The notes below the pieces were generated by a model. It saw nothing but the letters and a program-made list of their open reading frames with translations, searched no databases and was not told where the DNA came from. The position numbers and the translations under genes were made by a program. DNA of 64,000 nucleotides from Paludibacteraceae bacterium (GTDB taxonomy: Bacteria; Bacteroidota; Bacteroidia; Bacteroidales; Paludibacteraceae), in NCBI GenBank assembly GCA_017450435.1, contig JAFSTO010000030.1, positions 27,308 through 91,307 on the forward strand, in the 5' to 3' direction. Positions 46,173 to 53,585 of this stretch are shown piece after piece; positions within the stretch are counted from its first letter, which is position 1, and each line of letters begins with the position of its first letter.

Positions 46173-46847
46173 TTACTCAGATGCAGAGATATGTTCTGCT
46201 AATTCCTCAGCCCATGCTGCTTTATACGCATCTACACTTTGAGCGGGCACTTTTATAGTGGCGTAAAAGTAAGTGTCGCCTTGGTGGTATTCTGTATGAT
46301 AACCAGCATCCAATGTCGGTGGATTCAATCCACGACAAACCAACTCGAACTTCCAGACGTTTGCAGGGTCAGTCTCTCCCTTCTTTAAGCATACTGACTT
46401 ATCGGGAATCTTCGTGATTGTACGAGGCAATGTCACACTATTCAGTTTACCCGTCATCTGTGCGTTCCAAAATGGTGCACCAGACTTTTTCCAGACGTTT
46501 TCGCCACCGCACAATTGGGTCACGGAATATGTCGTACCATCGTGGGTAATAGATTCTGGAATAACCACATCACCTTTGTAGTCGTAACTATCGAAACCAT
46601 CTGCCGCATAATAAGCATAGTAATTCGTCACTCCAACTTCAGATGGTGTTAGAACTCGATAATACTGCCGTGTGTCATCCTTCATTATGGCTTCGATAAT
46701 GATGCCTTTATCACTACTCACCGATGAGGTTGATTTAACCGCACTCTCATCTGTCTTTGGGTCATCTGGGGTGTTGCTACCCTTGCAGCCGATAAAGGCA
46801 AATGAAATAGCAATAGCCGCAGCAAATACTAATAACTTAATTCTCAT
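46173..46847 (-). CDS. BspA-like lipoprotein (second of three)
   Basis: Started at MRIKLLVFAAAIAISFAFIGC (46847), which gives a proper lipoprotein signal; the longer frame adds no signal-like residues. The 224-residue product has the linker KGSNTPDDPKTDE, an IIIEAIMKDDTRQYYRVLTPSEVGV domain, GDVVIPESITHDGTTYSV, one LRR-like SVTLPRTITKI segment and IKVPAQSVDAYKAAW at the end. It is nearly the same protein as the first copy (46879-47556), differing mainly in the middle. The function is not known; a surface-exposed binding protein is likely. Confidence 0.8.
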   Translation of the reverse strand: MRIKLLVFAAAIAISFAFIGCKGSNTPDDPKTDESAVKSTSSVSSDKGIIIEAIMKDDTRQYYRVLTPSEVGVTNYYAYYAADGFDSYDYKGDVVIPESITHDGTTYSVTQLCGGENVWKKSGAPFWNAQMTGKLNSVTLPRTITKIPDKSVCLKKGETDPANVWKFELVCRGLNPPTLDAGYHTEYHQGDTYFYATIKVPAQSVDAYKAAWAEELAEHISASE

Positions 46848-46878
46848 AATCTCTCTGTTTATTGGTTCATAAATTCGT

Positions 46879-47556
46879 TTACTCGATAGCAGAGATATTG
46901 TCTGCAAATCTCTTCCAATCACTTGCGGCTTTATATGCCTCAACACTCTGGGCAGGCACTTTTATTGAAATATCACACACTTTTGAATAGTCGCCCACAG
47001 GAGTTGGTCCCCATGGACCAGCATTAGACGATACTGGTGGCTCTTGGGCATAACAGATTAACTCCTCTAACTCTGTTAAAACCCCTCTCTCATAACAGTT
47101 CCAATGACATAACTCAATAGAATTGATTTCAGTTATTGTTCGCGGTAATGTAATGCTCTTCAGATGTTTGCAAAACGAAAAAGCAGAGCATAAGTCATTG
47201 TATTCTGATGGCTGTCCCAAGACTTTAGTAACAGAGTAGGTGCTACCATCGTGTGTGATTGATTCTGGAATAACAACCTTCCCTTTATATTCGTATTCCT
47301 GAAAACCTTTGGAAGCGTAGTAAGCATAGTAACTTGTCACCCCGACTTCTGATGGACTAATTACTTTGTAATACTGTCGTGTACCATCCTTCATAATCGC
47401 CTCGATAATAATTCCCCCACCACCATTAACAGATGAGGTGGATTTGATGGTACTTTCGTCTGTTGTAGGGGCATCGGGTGTGTTGCTACCCTTGCAACCT
47501 ATCAGCATCACCGCTGCGACAAATACCGATAGGATTTTGAGCAAATTCGTTTTCAT
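46879..47556 (-). CDS. BspA-like lipoprotein (first of three)
   Basis: A 225-residue lipoprotein (signal ...VAAVMLIGC) with the same order as its neighbour: KGSNTPDAPTTDE linker, IIIEAIMKDGTRQYYKVISPSEVGV, KVVIPESITHDGSTYSV, LRR-like SITLPRTITEI, then IKVPAQSVEAYKAAS. It is the promoter-proximal copy; the likely promoter lies at 47878-47908, leaving a leader of about 315 bases. Three copies in a 7-kb element suggest amplification under selection for variety. Confidence 0.8.
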   Translation of the reverse strand: MKTNLLKILSVFVAAVMLIGCKGSNTPDAPTTDESTIKSTSSVNGGGGIIIEAIMKDGTRQYYKVISPSEVGVTSYYAYYASKGFQEYEYKGKVVIPESITHDGSTYSVTKVLGQPSEYNDLCSAFSFCKHLKSITLPRTITEINSIELCHWNCYERGVLTELEELICYAQEPPVSSNAGPWGPTPVGDYSKVCDISIKVPAQSVEAYKAASDWKRFADNISAIE

Positions 47557-47877
47557 GTGTACGTTTGTTTGTTTTTTCTCTACTCCCTTTACGGCGTTTC
47601 GGGTTCTTCCGAGATAGCCAAATTACTTTATAGGATATACACACAAAAGCGCGGACTACCTGCTGAAGTAACTTCATATTGGGTCTTTCGGGTCTCGACT
47701 CCCACGGTCTCCAATATATGCAAATAGCCCACGCCAGAGCGTGAGCGTTTTACATTATCTTAGGATGACCGTATCAAGTTGTCGAGAAATGAAAGACGTC
47801 CTTCAATAAAGCAAACGCTTCTGTATGTTTATGTCACTTAAATCCTCTTGTTACATTGGCAATCGTAATTTTGGGTG
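47557..47877. other. Long 5' leader of the lipoprotein operon
   Basis: About 320 bases between promoter and first lipoprotein gene. It holds a hairpin GCCCACGC / GCGTGAGC at 47727-47746, and on the minus strand a 63-codon frame (47677 to 47486) with a basic N-terminal part (MKLLQQVVRAFVCISYKVIW...) that overlaps the lipoprotein start by 71 bases; I do not count this frame as a gene but a leader peptide is possible. Confidence 0.4.
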
Positions 47878-47908
47878 CAAAATTACTGCTTTTTTTCCAT
47901 ATATGCAA
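47878..47908 (-). promoter_or_regulatory. Promoter TTG-N20-TAATTTTG for the lipoprotein operon
   Basis: Minus-strand TTG (47908-47906) and TAATTTTG (47885-47878), 20 bases apart, just downstream of the resolvase stop. Confidence 0.6.
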
Positions 47909-47967
47909 GTAAATCGCCCACAAATTGATGTTTTGCAGGCGATTTGGCAGTATTTGCGAGTTAAGTT

Positions 47968-48636
47968 CTACAAATCGAACGTTTCTTTTAACTTCTGGAT
48001 GGTGGTTTTGCTACGGTTGGTAATCTTAGCCACGTTGCGAACGGAGTACCCTTTGCGCAGCAGAGTTAAGCACTCTTTATATTCCTCTCGCATCTGGTCT
48101 TTACTCTTGTTCGTCCCCCTCGGTCTTCCAAACCCAGCCTCAGCGAGCGTTATACCCGCCCGCAATGCCTCTTGCTTTTTCTTCTCTCTTGCATCGTTCA
48201 GGCGGAATTTGATGCTATCCCTCTCAATGGCAGAGCAAGTGGCTATAACTGCCACGAAAATGGCTAAAAATGGGTTCTCTTTGCCATCTATGAATAACGA
48301 CATCTGTTCCTTCTGGAAATAGGCATTGATTCTATGGTCAAGCATCCATTTGATGTTCTCCTGTACCTCCCAGATGGCACGCCCCAAGCGGTCAAGGCTA
48401 CTGAAGTAGATGATGTCGATTTGGTTATCTGCTGCGTATTGAAGACATTCATTCAGAAGCACGCGGTTCTTGTTCAAGGTCGCTCCAGAAATATGTTCCT
48501 CAAAGGTCTTCACCAACTCGTCACCGTTGGCTTCTATCAAATTCGTTAAAGAGTAAACCTGTCGGTCTGTACTCTGTCTGTTCTCCTGCGCTCCCGATGA
48601 GGATGTGCGCGCATATATAAGGGCTTTCTTGGTCAT
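47968..48636 (-). CDS. Small serine recombinase (resolvase/invertase)
   Basis: A 222-residue resolvase: catalytic serine in IYARTSSSG (12-14), FSSLDRLGR, FVAVIATCSAIERDSIKFRL as the E-helix region, GRPRGTNKS hinge and a C-terminal helix-turn-helix (YSVRNVAKITNRSKTTIQKL). It resolves multimers or inverts segments at sites of its own, and is separate in type from the large integrase at the other end of the element. Three GGTACA words just upstream (48674-48714) could be its binding site. Confidence 0.9.
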   Translation of the reverse strand: MTKKALIYARTSSSGAQENRQSTDRQVYSLTNLIEANGDELVKTFEEHISGATLNKNRVLLNECLQYAADNQIDIIYFSSLDRLGRAIWEVQENIKWMLDHRINAYFQKEQMSLFIDGKENPFLAIFVAVIATCSAIERDSIKFRLNDAREKKKQEALRAGITLAEAGFGRPRGTNKSKDQMREEYKECLTLLRKGYSVRNVAKITNRSKTTIQKLKETFDL

Positions 48637-48673
48637 ATTATATCAAAGGTTATTAGTGGGTCTTATTTCTTTT

Positions 48674-48714
48674 GGTACACTTCATTTTTCGTGGTACACT
48701 TTCCATCTGGTACA
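48674..48714. repeat. Three GGTACA words before the resolvase gene
   Basis: GGTACA at 48674, 48693 and 48709 on the plus strand (twice GGTACACTT), in the 96-base gap between the DUF2693 gene and the resolvase. Candidate operator or recombination subsites. Confidence 0.45.
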
Positions 48715-48732
48715 AAAGGAATGGGCTGCGGC

Positions 48733-49095
48733 TTAATCTACCGCAACCAAGTTCTCCCAGCGAAAAGATTTTACAGATTGCGAACCTAAGTCATAATAGG
48801 CGCATGTGCAGTAACATTCTCTGCTGATGCCGTTTCCATTTACTACTGTTGCCATGATGTTATGCTGAATGCTCCCAAAGCGGTGGGTGAGTTCACCTGA
48901 ACGCTTGCGATATGTGAAAGATACGATGCCTTTACTTGCTTTCTCCTTCCAGAGTTCTATGAGCATTGCTTTTGCAGCCGCGATTGTAATGTTACCTGTC
49001 CGATGAGCGATGACCTTAATACGCGCAGCAGTTGAGTTCTTAACTTCGATTGTGTTCACTCCTTTTTGATTGATTGTAGCGATAGTCGTTTTCAT
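48733..49095 (-). CDS. DUF2693 / SH3 beta-barrel-like protein
   Basis: A 120-residue protein resembling the short SH3 beta-barrel-fold (DUF2693) proteins of Bacteroidetes mobile elements: MKTTIATINQKGVNTIEVKN at the start, KGIVSFTYRKRSGELTHRFGSIQ in the middle and YYDLGSQSVKSFRWENLVAVD at the end. Function unknown; they are common in plasmids and ICEs. A good promoter lies 51 bases upstream. It is the outermost element-like gene on the right. Confidence 0.7.
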   Translation of the reverse strand: MKTTIATINQKGVNTIEVKNSTAARIKVIAHRTGNITIAAAKAMLIELWKEKASKGIVSFTYRKRSGELTHRFGSIQHNIMATVVNGNGISRECYCTCAYYDLGSQSVKSFRWENLVAVD

Positions 49096-49145
49096 TGTTG
49101 TAATCTCCTTTAGATATGCTTGTTACGTTGTTTCCAATAACACTA

Positions 49146-49176
49146 CAAAGGTACAACTTTTTTTTGATATATGCAA
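49146..49176 (-). promoter_or_regulatory. Promoter TTG-N20-TACCTTTG for the DUF2693 gene
   Basis: Minus-strand TTG (49176-49174) and TACCTTTG (49153-49146), 51 bases before the ATG at 49095. Confidence 0.7.
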
Positions 49177-49633
49177 ATTTTTTGCAAGAAAAATGCACAT
49201 AAAGTGCTGTTTTTCTTTAGATTAGCCACTTTAGTGCACATTTCGCTGCGATATACTAAATAAGGTAACTCGGTGACACGTTTAGGGGCATAATAAAGGG
49301 TCGCCATCTTTGTATAGCGACCCCCTAATTATGAGCAAACCATCACTTTCGGAATAGGTGTTTGAACTCCTGATAGAACTCTTCTATGCGATTCAGGTCT
49401 TCTAAAAACGTTCGAGAATCAGATATGCTTCTCGACAGATTGGAGTTCCAGCTGGTGGAACTCCAATTGTTATTTTATAGAATATTAGCGGTATAGAGCT
49501 AATTTTCGTGTTCGATAAGATTTGAAAAATACATACATTTTCCGATAAATTCGCACCCTTTTACACATGTATGGGCCAGGAAGCCGTCCTCGCCACCATG
49601 ACCGGAGAAGCCTTCAACTTGAGAAAATTCTTC
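49177..49633. other. Junction region between element and capsule locus, with remnants
   Basis: No intact gene. Hairpin GGGTCGC/GCGACCC at 49298-49323; perfect 11-bp inverted repeat TTGGAGTTCCA / TGGAACTCCAA at 49440-49466 followed by a T-rich stretch; on the minus strand a 43-codon stretch without ATG (49474-49343, ends ...FLEDLNRIEEFYQEFKHLF) that looks like the end of a lost gene; on the plus strand a frame near 49527-49620 (MGQEAVLATMTGEAFNLRKF) that resembles a transposase C terminus. Confidence 0.4.
49440..49466 (+). terminator. Perfect 11-bp hairpin in the junction region
   Basis: TTGGAGTTCCA-GCTGG-TGGAACTCCAA then TTGTTATTTTAT on the plus strand. It might equally be a piece of a decayed insertion sequence. 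Confidence 0.5.
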
Positions 49634-49711
49634 TTACTCTTTCTTAGCCCATTTCAATTCGTCCAACTGAAAACGAATCTCGGCTATGAGCCGTTTAGTG
49701 TACTTGAACAT
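49634..49711 (-). CDS. 25-residue peptide, paralogue of the gene before it
   Basis: MFKYTKRLIAEIRFQLDELK then WAKKE and stop. It starts 2 bases after the stop of the 72-residue gene, and its first 20 residues align with that gene's start (MFKYMKRFASTIRFWWKEIK), so one is a shortened duplicate of the other. Both are basic amphipathic helices. Function unknown. Confidence is limited by size. Confidence 0.45.
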   Translation of the reverse strand: MFKYTKRLIAEIRFQLDELKWAKKE

Positions 49712-49713
49712 AG

Positions 49714-49932
49714 CTATTGGATTTGTTGTAATTCTAACTGATGTTGTTTGCGGCGTTCCTTGCGGTTGTGGTTCATGGTCATGTAATAACCATAACTTAC
49801 CATAGGATGACGCCATTCGGTCTCCTCATTCTCTTGCATCTCGGACAACTTGGCGTTCTCATCTGAGCGTAGTTTTATCTCCTTCCACCAGAAACGAATA
49901 GTTGAAGCGAATCTTTTCATATACTTGAACAT
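49714..49932 (-). CDS. 72-residue basic small protein (MFKYMKR type)
   Basis: A highly charged 72-residue protein with an amphipathic N-terminal helix (MFKYMKRFASTIRFWWKEIK) and a Glu/Gln/Lys/Arg-rich end (NRKERRKQHQLELQQ). It follows the last glycosyltransferase gene of the capsule locus by 47 bases in the same direction, which may place it on the capsule transcript. I do not recognise a family. The pair with the 25-residue paralogue argues for a real, duplicated coding unit. Confidence 0.5.
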   Translation of the reverse strand: MFKYMKRFASTIRFWWKEIKLRSDENAKLSEMQENEETEWRHPMVSYGYYMTMNHNRKERRKQHQLELQQIQ

Positions 49933-49979
49933 AGTAGTATATTGTTAGTTCGTCAAAATTATCAACAATGATTCCAAAA

Positions 49980-51029
49980 TTATTTTTTTAGTTTCACATA
50001 AAGTTGGTATGCTATTAACAAGCAGGTATTGAGAGCAATTGACAGGTGCTTATGCTTGATGGCGAGGACGACTCTTTTATTCCAATATCGTGAGAACCGG
50101 TGCAATCGCGGATTGCTATATAGGTCATCGCGGTTGACGCGCTCATCAATACGGCGATAGAAAGAAACAATATCTTTAGGGCTATTCAGTTTGTAGAGTC
50201 GTTTGAGCGACATGGTTATATTGTACGTAGCTCCTTCCAGTGTACCATCAGCAAATTCCCGGAGACCTTCATCCGTCCTTTGGCCATCATTAATATCTCG
50301 TTGAATGGCATCATAGAGTGCCAACATCCGTGTGCCAAGCAGCAGGTAATCCGAGTGGTTTTTATACGATATGCTGTGCGTGGTCGATCCTTCACGGTAA
50401 TATGCTAAATAACCTAATGCCTGAGAATAGGCCATTCGTTTGGCGTAATACAAATGAACCATCACAAAATCCGAGTCCTCATATAGCACGCCCTCGCGGA
50501 AGGGATAGTTTGTCTTGTCCAAGAAGGCTTTGCTATAAATATATCCCCATGGAGCTGAGTTCCAATAAGCATGCTTGTTTTGCAATTCCACGCCGGAAAA
50601 CACTTGCCCTTGAGCGAAACTCAACAGCTCGTTCTCGTTGGTCACCGTTCCTTTTTCATTGGCATAAGCAGTATGGAAGGCTGTCATGTCCGTTTGCATT
50701 TCTTTCGCCATACGGATGGCATATACCACACCGTCCGTCACCACATCATCGCTATCCACAAAGCAGATGTATTCACCTTGTGCTACATTCACTCCCCTGT
50801 TCCGCGCCGCTCCCTGCCGATTGTTTATAGGTTGCTTTAGAAGAGTGAGACTGCTTTTGACTTTCGACTTTATACTTTCTACTATCTGGCACGTATTATC
50901 CGTGCTACAATCGTCGATGAAGATGACTTCAAACTCTTCTTGTTTGAGCGAAAGCGCATATATGCTATCCAAGCACCGCTTTACTGTATGCGCAGAGTTG
51001 TAGGACGGGATGACAAAAGAGACTAACAT
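49980..51029 (-). CDS. Glycosyltransferase family 2
   Basis: A 349-residue GT-A glycosyltransferase: VSFVIPSYNSAHTVKRCLDS at the N terminus, EVIFIDDCSTDNT (nucleotide-binding Asp), GAARNRGV, and the DSDD metal-binding motif in CFVDSDDVV, followed by YEDSDFV. The C-terminal 150 residues are helical. It adds one sugar from a nucleotide-sugar donor to the growing lipid-linked repeat unit on the cytoplasmic face. Donor and acceptor are not predictable. It overlaps the upstream GT4 gene by 7 bases and is the last enzyme gene of the capsule operon. Confidence 0.92.
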   Translation of the reverse strand: MLVSFVIPSYNSAHTVKRCLDSIYALSLKQEEFEVIFIDDCSTDNTCQIVESIKSKVKSSLTLLKQPINNRQGAARNRGVNVAQGEYICFVDSDDVVTDGVVYAIRMAKEMQTDMTAFHTAYANEKGTVTNENELLSFAQGQVFSGVELQNKHAYWNSAPWGYIYSKAFLDKTNYPFREGVLYEDSDFVMVHLYYAKRMAYSQALGYLAYYREGSTTHSISYKNHSDYLLLGTRMLALYDAIQRDINDGQRTDEGLREFADGTLEGATYNITMSLKRLYKLNSPKDIVSFYRRIDERVNRDDLYSNPRLHRFSRYWNKRVVLAIKHKHLSIALNTCLLIAYQLYVKLKK

Positions 51030-52201
51030 ATACTCTTCAATTTAGATTCTACTACCTCATTAAATGCCTTGTGCGAGAAATTCCCAATCACCGCTTTATA
51101 CGCCTGACTCACTATCTCATGATTGAGATGTTCAGTTTTTAGCAACTTAACTACTTTCTCTGCAAAAGAAGCATCATCTTCTGCTATCATTATCTCATTG
51201 CCGTCTCTGAAATATTCTTTGAATCCGCGCACACCATAAATCGTTGTTACGCACGGACGCTTCATCTGCATTGCTTCAAGCACTTTTATATTCGTTCCAG
51301 CTCCACCATAAATAGGGACTACAACCACACGAGCATCTTGATATTCTTGTTGTAAATCATCAACAAATCCCATATATTTTACTCCCTCCACTTTATTCCA
51401 TTTATCAAGAAAAGCTTGCTGGTTGCACCCTCCAACTAAATGTAGTTCTGCATCATGTATGTGTTTTCTTATCATTGGGAATATATTATCCACAAATTTA
51501 TCTACTCCATGCGCATTGGGTCCATAACTCATATTGCCGACAAACAATAGCCGTGGCGAAGTCATAGCATACTCAACAAGCGGTAACTTATATTCATAAA
51601 AAGGTATGTTCGGCAGATAGGCAGAGTTCGTATAAATTGCTTGTTCCGGATTAGCATAGAATGTAAATCGACATGATTTTTGGATTTTATTCACTACCTT
51701 TTCAATGATTGCAGCGCGATAACTATGATACATTCTGTTTCGCCATGTGCGTGAAGCGCGTGCAGCTGTACGCTCAACATCTACAGGATTGTCATCTACG
51801 TCTATCACAAGTCGATTAGCGTAATCATACAACCCGCACATCATCGCCTCTGGGATATAGCGGCAGACTATCAAATCATAATGCTTTTGCGCAATAAAGC
51901 CTCTGACAATCTCAGCACATGCCTTGTTTTTCGGAAACATAGCATACGGATTGAGGGGTGTGAGCATCCGCAAGAATTTCATTACTCGCCCTTCTCTCTG
52001 ACCTGCTTTCGGCTTAGAATTGGAATATAATACCGTACAATCCTCTCGATTGGATATTACTCCATCAACGAATGAAATGACATCCACATGTCCTAACTGT
52101 GTGCAAGCCTCAAAGAGCAAATTGGTCCGCTGCGTTGAGCCCCAGCCGATTCCATCTAACGGATTGAATGATGGTGATACAAATAGGATGTTCATAATCA
52201 T
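51023..52201 (-). CDS. Glycosyltransferase family 4
   Basis: A 392-residue GT-B glycosyltransferase. N-terminal Rossmann half opens NILFVSPSFNPLDGIGWGSTQRT; the C-terminal half has RLLFVGNMSYGPNAHGVDKF, AELHLVGG, and the donor-binding GGAGTNIKVLEAMQMKRPCVTT with its E-x7-E-like arrangement. It transfers a sugar in assembly of the surface polysaccharide. A second ATG two codons in (MNILF) is an equal start. Gene ends overlap the GT2 gene and start 1 base before the wbsX stop region, a fully packed operon. Confidence 0.92.
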   Translation of the reverse strand: MIMNILFVSPSFNPLDGIGWGSTQRTNLLFEACTQLGHVDVISFVDGVISNREDCTVLYSNSKPKAGQREGRVMKFLRMLTPLNPYAMFPKNKACAEIVRGFIAQKHYDLIVCRYIPEAMMCGLYDYANRLVIDVDDNPVDVERTAARASRTWRNRMYHSYRAAIIEKVVNKIQKSCRFTFYANPEQAIYTNSAYLPNIPFYEYKLPLVEYAMTSPRLLFVGNMSYGPNAHGVDKFVDNIFPMIRKHIHDAELHLVGGCNQQAFLDKWNKVEGVKYMGFVDDLQQEYQDARVVVVPIYGGAGTNIKVLEAMQMKRPCVTTIYGVRGFKEYFRDGNEIMIAEDDASFAEKVVKLLKTEHLNHEIVSQAYKAVIGNFSHKAFNEVVESKLKSIC

Positions 52202-52202
52202 A

Positions 52203-53321
52203 CTATTCTAAACTTTTTCTTATGGCTTCCAGATACTGATGACCAAAACGAAGATCAGGTTCTACATAGTTCCCCTCTGCCCATTCATTCCAACTTTTTA
52301 TAAAAACGAAACGCTTATCTAATGGCTTTGTTTGCACAATATCAACAGCATATTTCATTGCCTCTTTGAATTTTGCGGGGGTGGAATTATAGATTAAATT
52401 TCCTCCGAGTCCCGTACGTGGTGTATGATCCCAATTAGGAATTACCGATGGTATAAAGTCCTCTTTGTCATCATATTTAGTTCTAAACATAGAAATATCA
52501 TACGGTCTTAAATCAGGCAATATTCTAAAAGGGGAATGCTTATAAAATAACCATCTTACGATTCTATTCCATAATGGCAAATATCTAGTTCCCCGACCAT
52601 GGAGATTAACTAGATTAATTGCAGCAAATCCCTCATTGATACGGATTTGAAGTACTTTCTTTATTTTTTCTTCATCCCACATATCCATCTCGTGCGCAAT
52701 AAAATAGATTCCATTCAGACCATTTTTTACTGCCAATTGTTGCCACAAGTCAATATAATGTTGAGCATTAGGCAATTGATTCGCATGATAAACTACAAAT
52801 ATAGGTTTCCCCTCACACGTTATATAGCGATTGTCCTTAAATGCTGGCAAAACCGCATTGAAATGCGCTATGTAATCCTCATCTCCAGGATATGTCTGTT
52901 CTATCAGCGGAGGACGTTCGTTACTCGCTCCATGAGCAAAGCCACTCCATGTCTCATTCGCCCACGCTAACGCAAAAGGAAAATCAGGTTTGCCGGATGC
53001 AAGCACCTCATTGAAAGGCCGCTCTAAAAGTCGTTTCCCGTTTCCGAACCAGTAGTGCCAATAGACAAAGCCTTCCACCCCTGCCTCACGAGCCATTTGG
53101 GCTTGTGCTTCACGTGTCTCTGGCACACGCAAGTCATAATAGCCTAAATCCGCAGGTACATGCGGTTGATAGTGTCCAGGGAAAAGCGGTTTGGCTTTTC
53201 CTACATTGGTCCATTCCGTAAATCCTTTTCCCCACCATGCATCATTCTCCGGAATCGGATGAAACTGCGGAAGGTAATATGCCAGAACTCTGGCTTTCGG
53301 TTGCTTTTGATCTGATGTCAT
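52203..53321 (-). CDS. WbsX-type glycosyltransferase/GH99-like protein
   Basis: A 372-residue member of the WbsX family (glycoside hydrolase 99-like fold). Family hallmarks are visible: LAYYLPQFHPIPENDAWWG, KGFTEWTNV, FVYWHYWFGNGKRLLERPF, LAWANETWSG and FIKSWNEWAEGNYVEPD near the end. These proteins occur in O-antigen and capsule loci and are thought to modify or transfer sugars, though activity is poorly defined. The 5' end of this gene and its upstream DNA (53287-53378) recur as a degraded copy at 55085-55178. Divergent from the ATPase gene at 53586. Confidence 0.9.
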   Translation of the reverse strand: MTSDQKQPKARVLAYYLPQFHPIPENDAWWGKGFTEWTNVGKAKPLFPGHYQPHVPADLGYYDLRVPETREAQAQMAREAGVEGFVYWHYWFGNGKRLLERPFNEVLASGKPDFPFALAWANETWSGFAHGASNERPPLIEQTYPGDEDYIAHFNAVLPAFKDNRYITCEGKPIFVVYHANQLPNAQHYIDLWQQLAVKNGLNGIYFIAHEMDMWDEEKIKKVLQIRINEGFAAINLVNLHGRGTRYLPLWNRIVRWLFYKHSPFRILPDLRPYDISMFRTKYDDKEDFIPSVIPNWDHTPRTGLGGNLIYNSTPAKFKEAMKYAVDIVQTKPLDKRFVFIKSWNEWAEGNYVEPDLRFGHQYLEAIRKSLE

Positions 53322-53378
53322 ATATTGTTTCTTCTTTTATTTGCGTTTTCTCATTTCTTTGAACAAGTGATAGACAAG
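53287..53378. repeat. wbsX 5' end and upstream DNA, copy A
   Basis: The first dozen codons of wbsX (MTSDQKQPKARVL) and about 55 bases upstream align with 55085-55178 at roughly 85 percent by eye. This is the functional copy. Confidence 0.8.
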
Positions 53379-53402
53379 TTTTCGACTATAGCAAGTTTAT
53401 AG

Positions 53403-53523
53403 ATTTTGTACCAAATCTGATGTTTTTAGTGTACATTTGGTACGTTATTGCGCTGTTTTTGACGCAGAATTGCATTATTTTGTACCAAATTCCACCGTTT
53501 TCTTGCACATTTGGTAAATTATT
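53403..53523. repeat. Direct repeat pair over the ATPase-1 promoter
   Basis: Two copies of a 47-base unit starting at 53403 and 53477 (period 74). Each opens with ATTTTGTACCAAAT and has ACATTTGGTA 30 bases into the unit, so each also forms an interrupted inverted repeat TACCAAAT...ATTTGGTA. The second copy covers the -33 element and the spacer of the promoter at 53503-53533, which is where a repressor would bind. Confidence 0.75.
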
Positions 53524-53533
53524 TGTATCTTTG
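53503..53533 (+). promoter_or_regulatory. Promoter TTG-N20-TATCTTTG for ATPase 1
   Basis: TTG at 53503-53505 and TATCTTTG at 53526-53533, 52 bases before the ATG at 53586. Confidence 0.75.
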
Positions 53534-53585
53534 CATCGGATTTTAAAATAGACAAATCATAAATCGTCAAATTGTAAATAATGTT

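Larger units (their letters stand above)
41877..49300. mobile_element. Small integrative element at tRNA-Pro (right end uncertain)
   Basis: The left end abuts tRNA-Pro. Contents: large serine recombinase, a coupled 42-residue gene, a Rep-like protein with an AT-rich gene-free stretch after it, three tandem lipoproteins, a resolvase and a DUF2693 protein. No conjugation, phage structural or antibiotic-resistance gene is present, so it would have to be mobilised or excise passively. I found no clean direct repeat of the tRNA 3' end on the right; the limit at about 49300 is set by the last element-like gene and a hairpin at 49298-49323. Confidence 0.55.

Noticed and set aside
49408-49434. Right attachment site of the tRNA-Pro element (CGTTCGAG ... 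CTTCTCGAC)
   Set aside because: The two words match the tRNA 3' half but with 11 instead of 6 bases between and no CCA; too weak to call an att repeat.
49571-49741. 56-codon plus-strand ORF beginning MGQEAVLATMTG
   Set aside because: Overlaps the minus-strand MFKY genes; only its first part looks like a transposase end, so it is mentioned as a remnant only.
41985-53350. CTTTTATTTGCG shared between the tRNA downstream region and the wbsX upstream region
   Set aside because: A 12-base AT-rich match without extension is not evidence of an attachment site.
48674-53516. Link between GGTACA words at the resolvase and TTTGGTA/GTACC repeats before ATPase 1
   Set aside because: Shared words are only 6-8 bases and spacing differs; chance in AT-rich DNA explains it.
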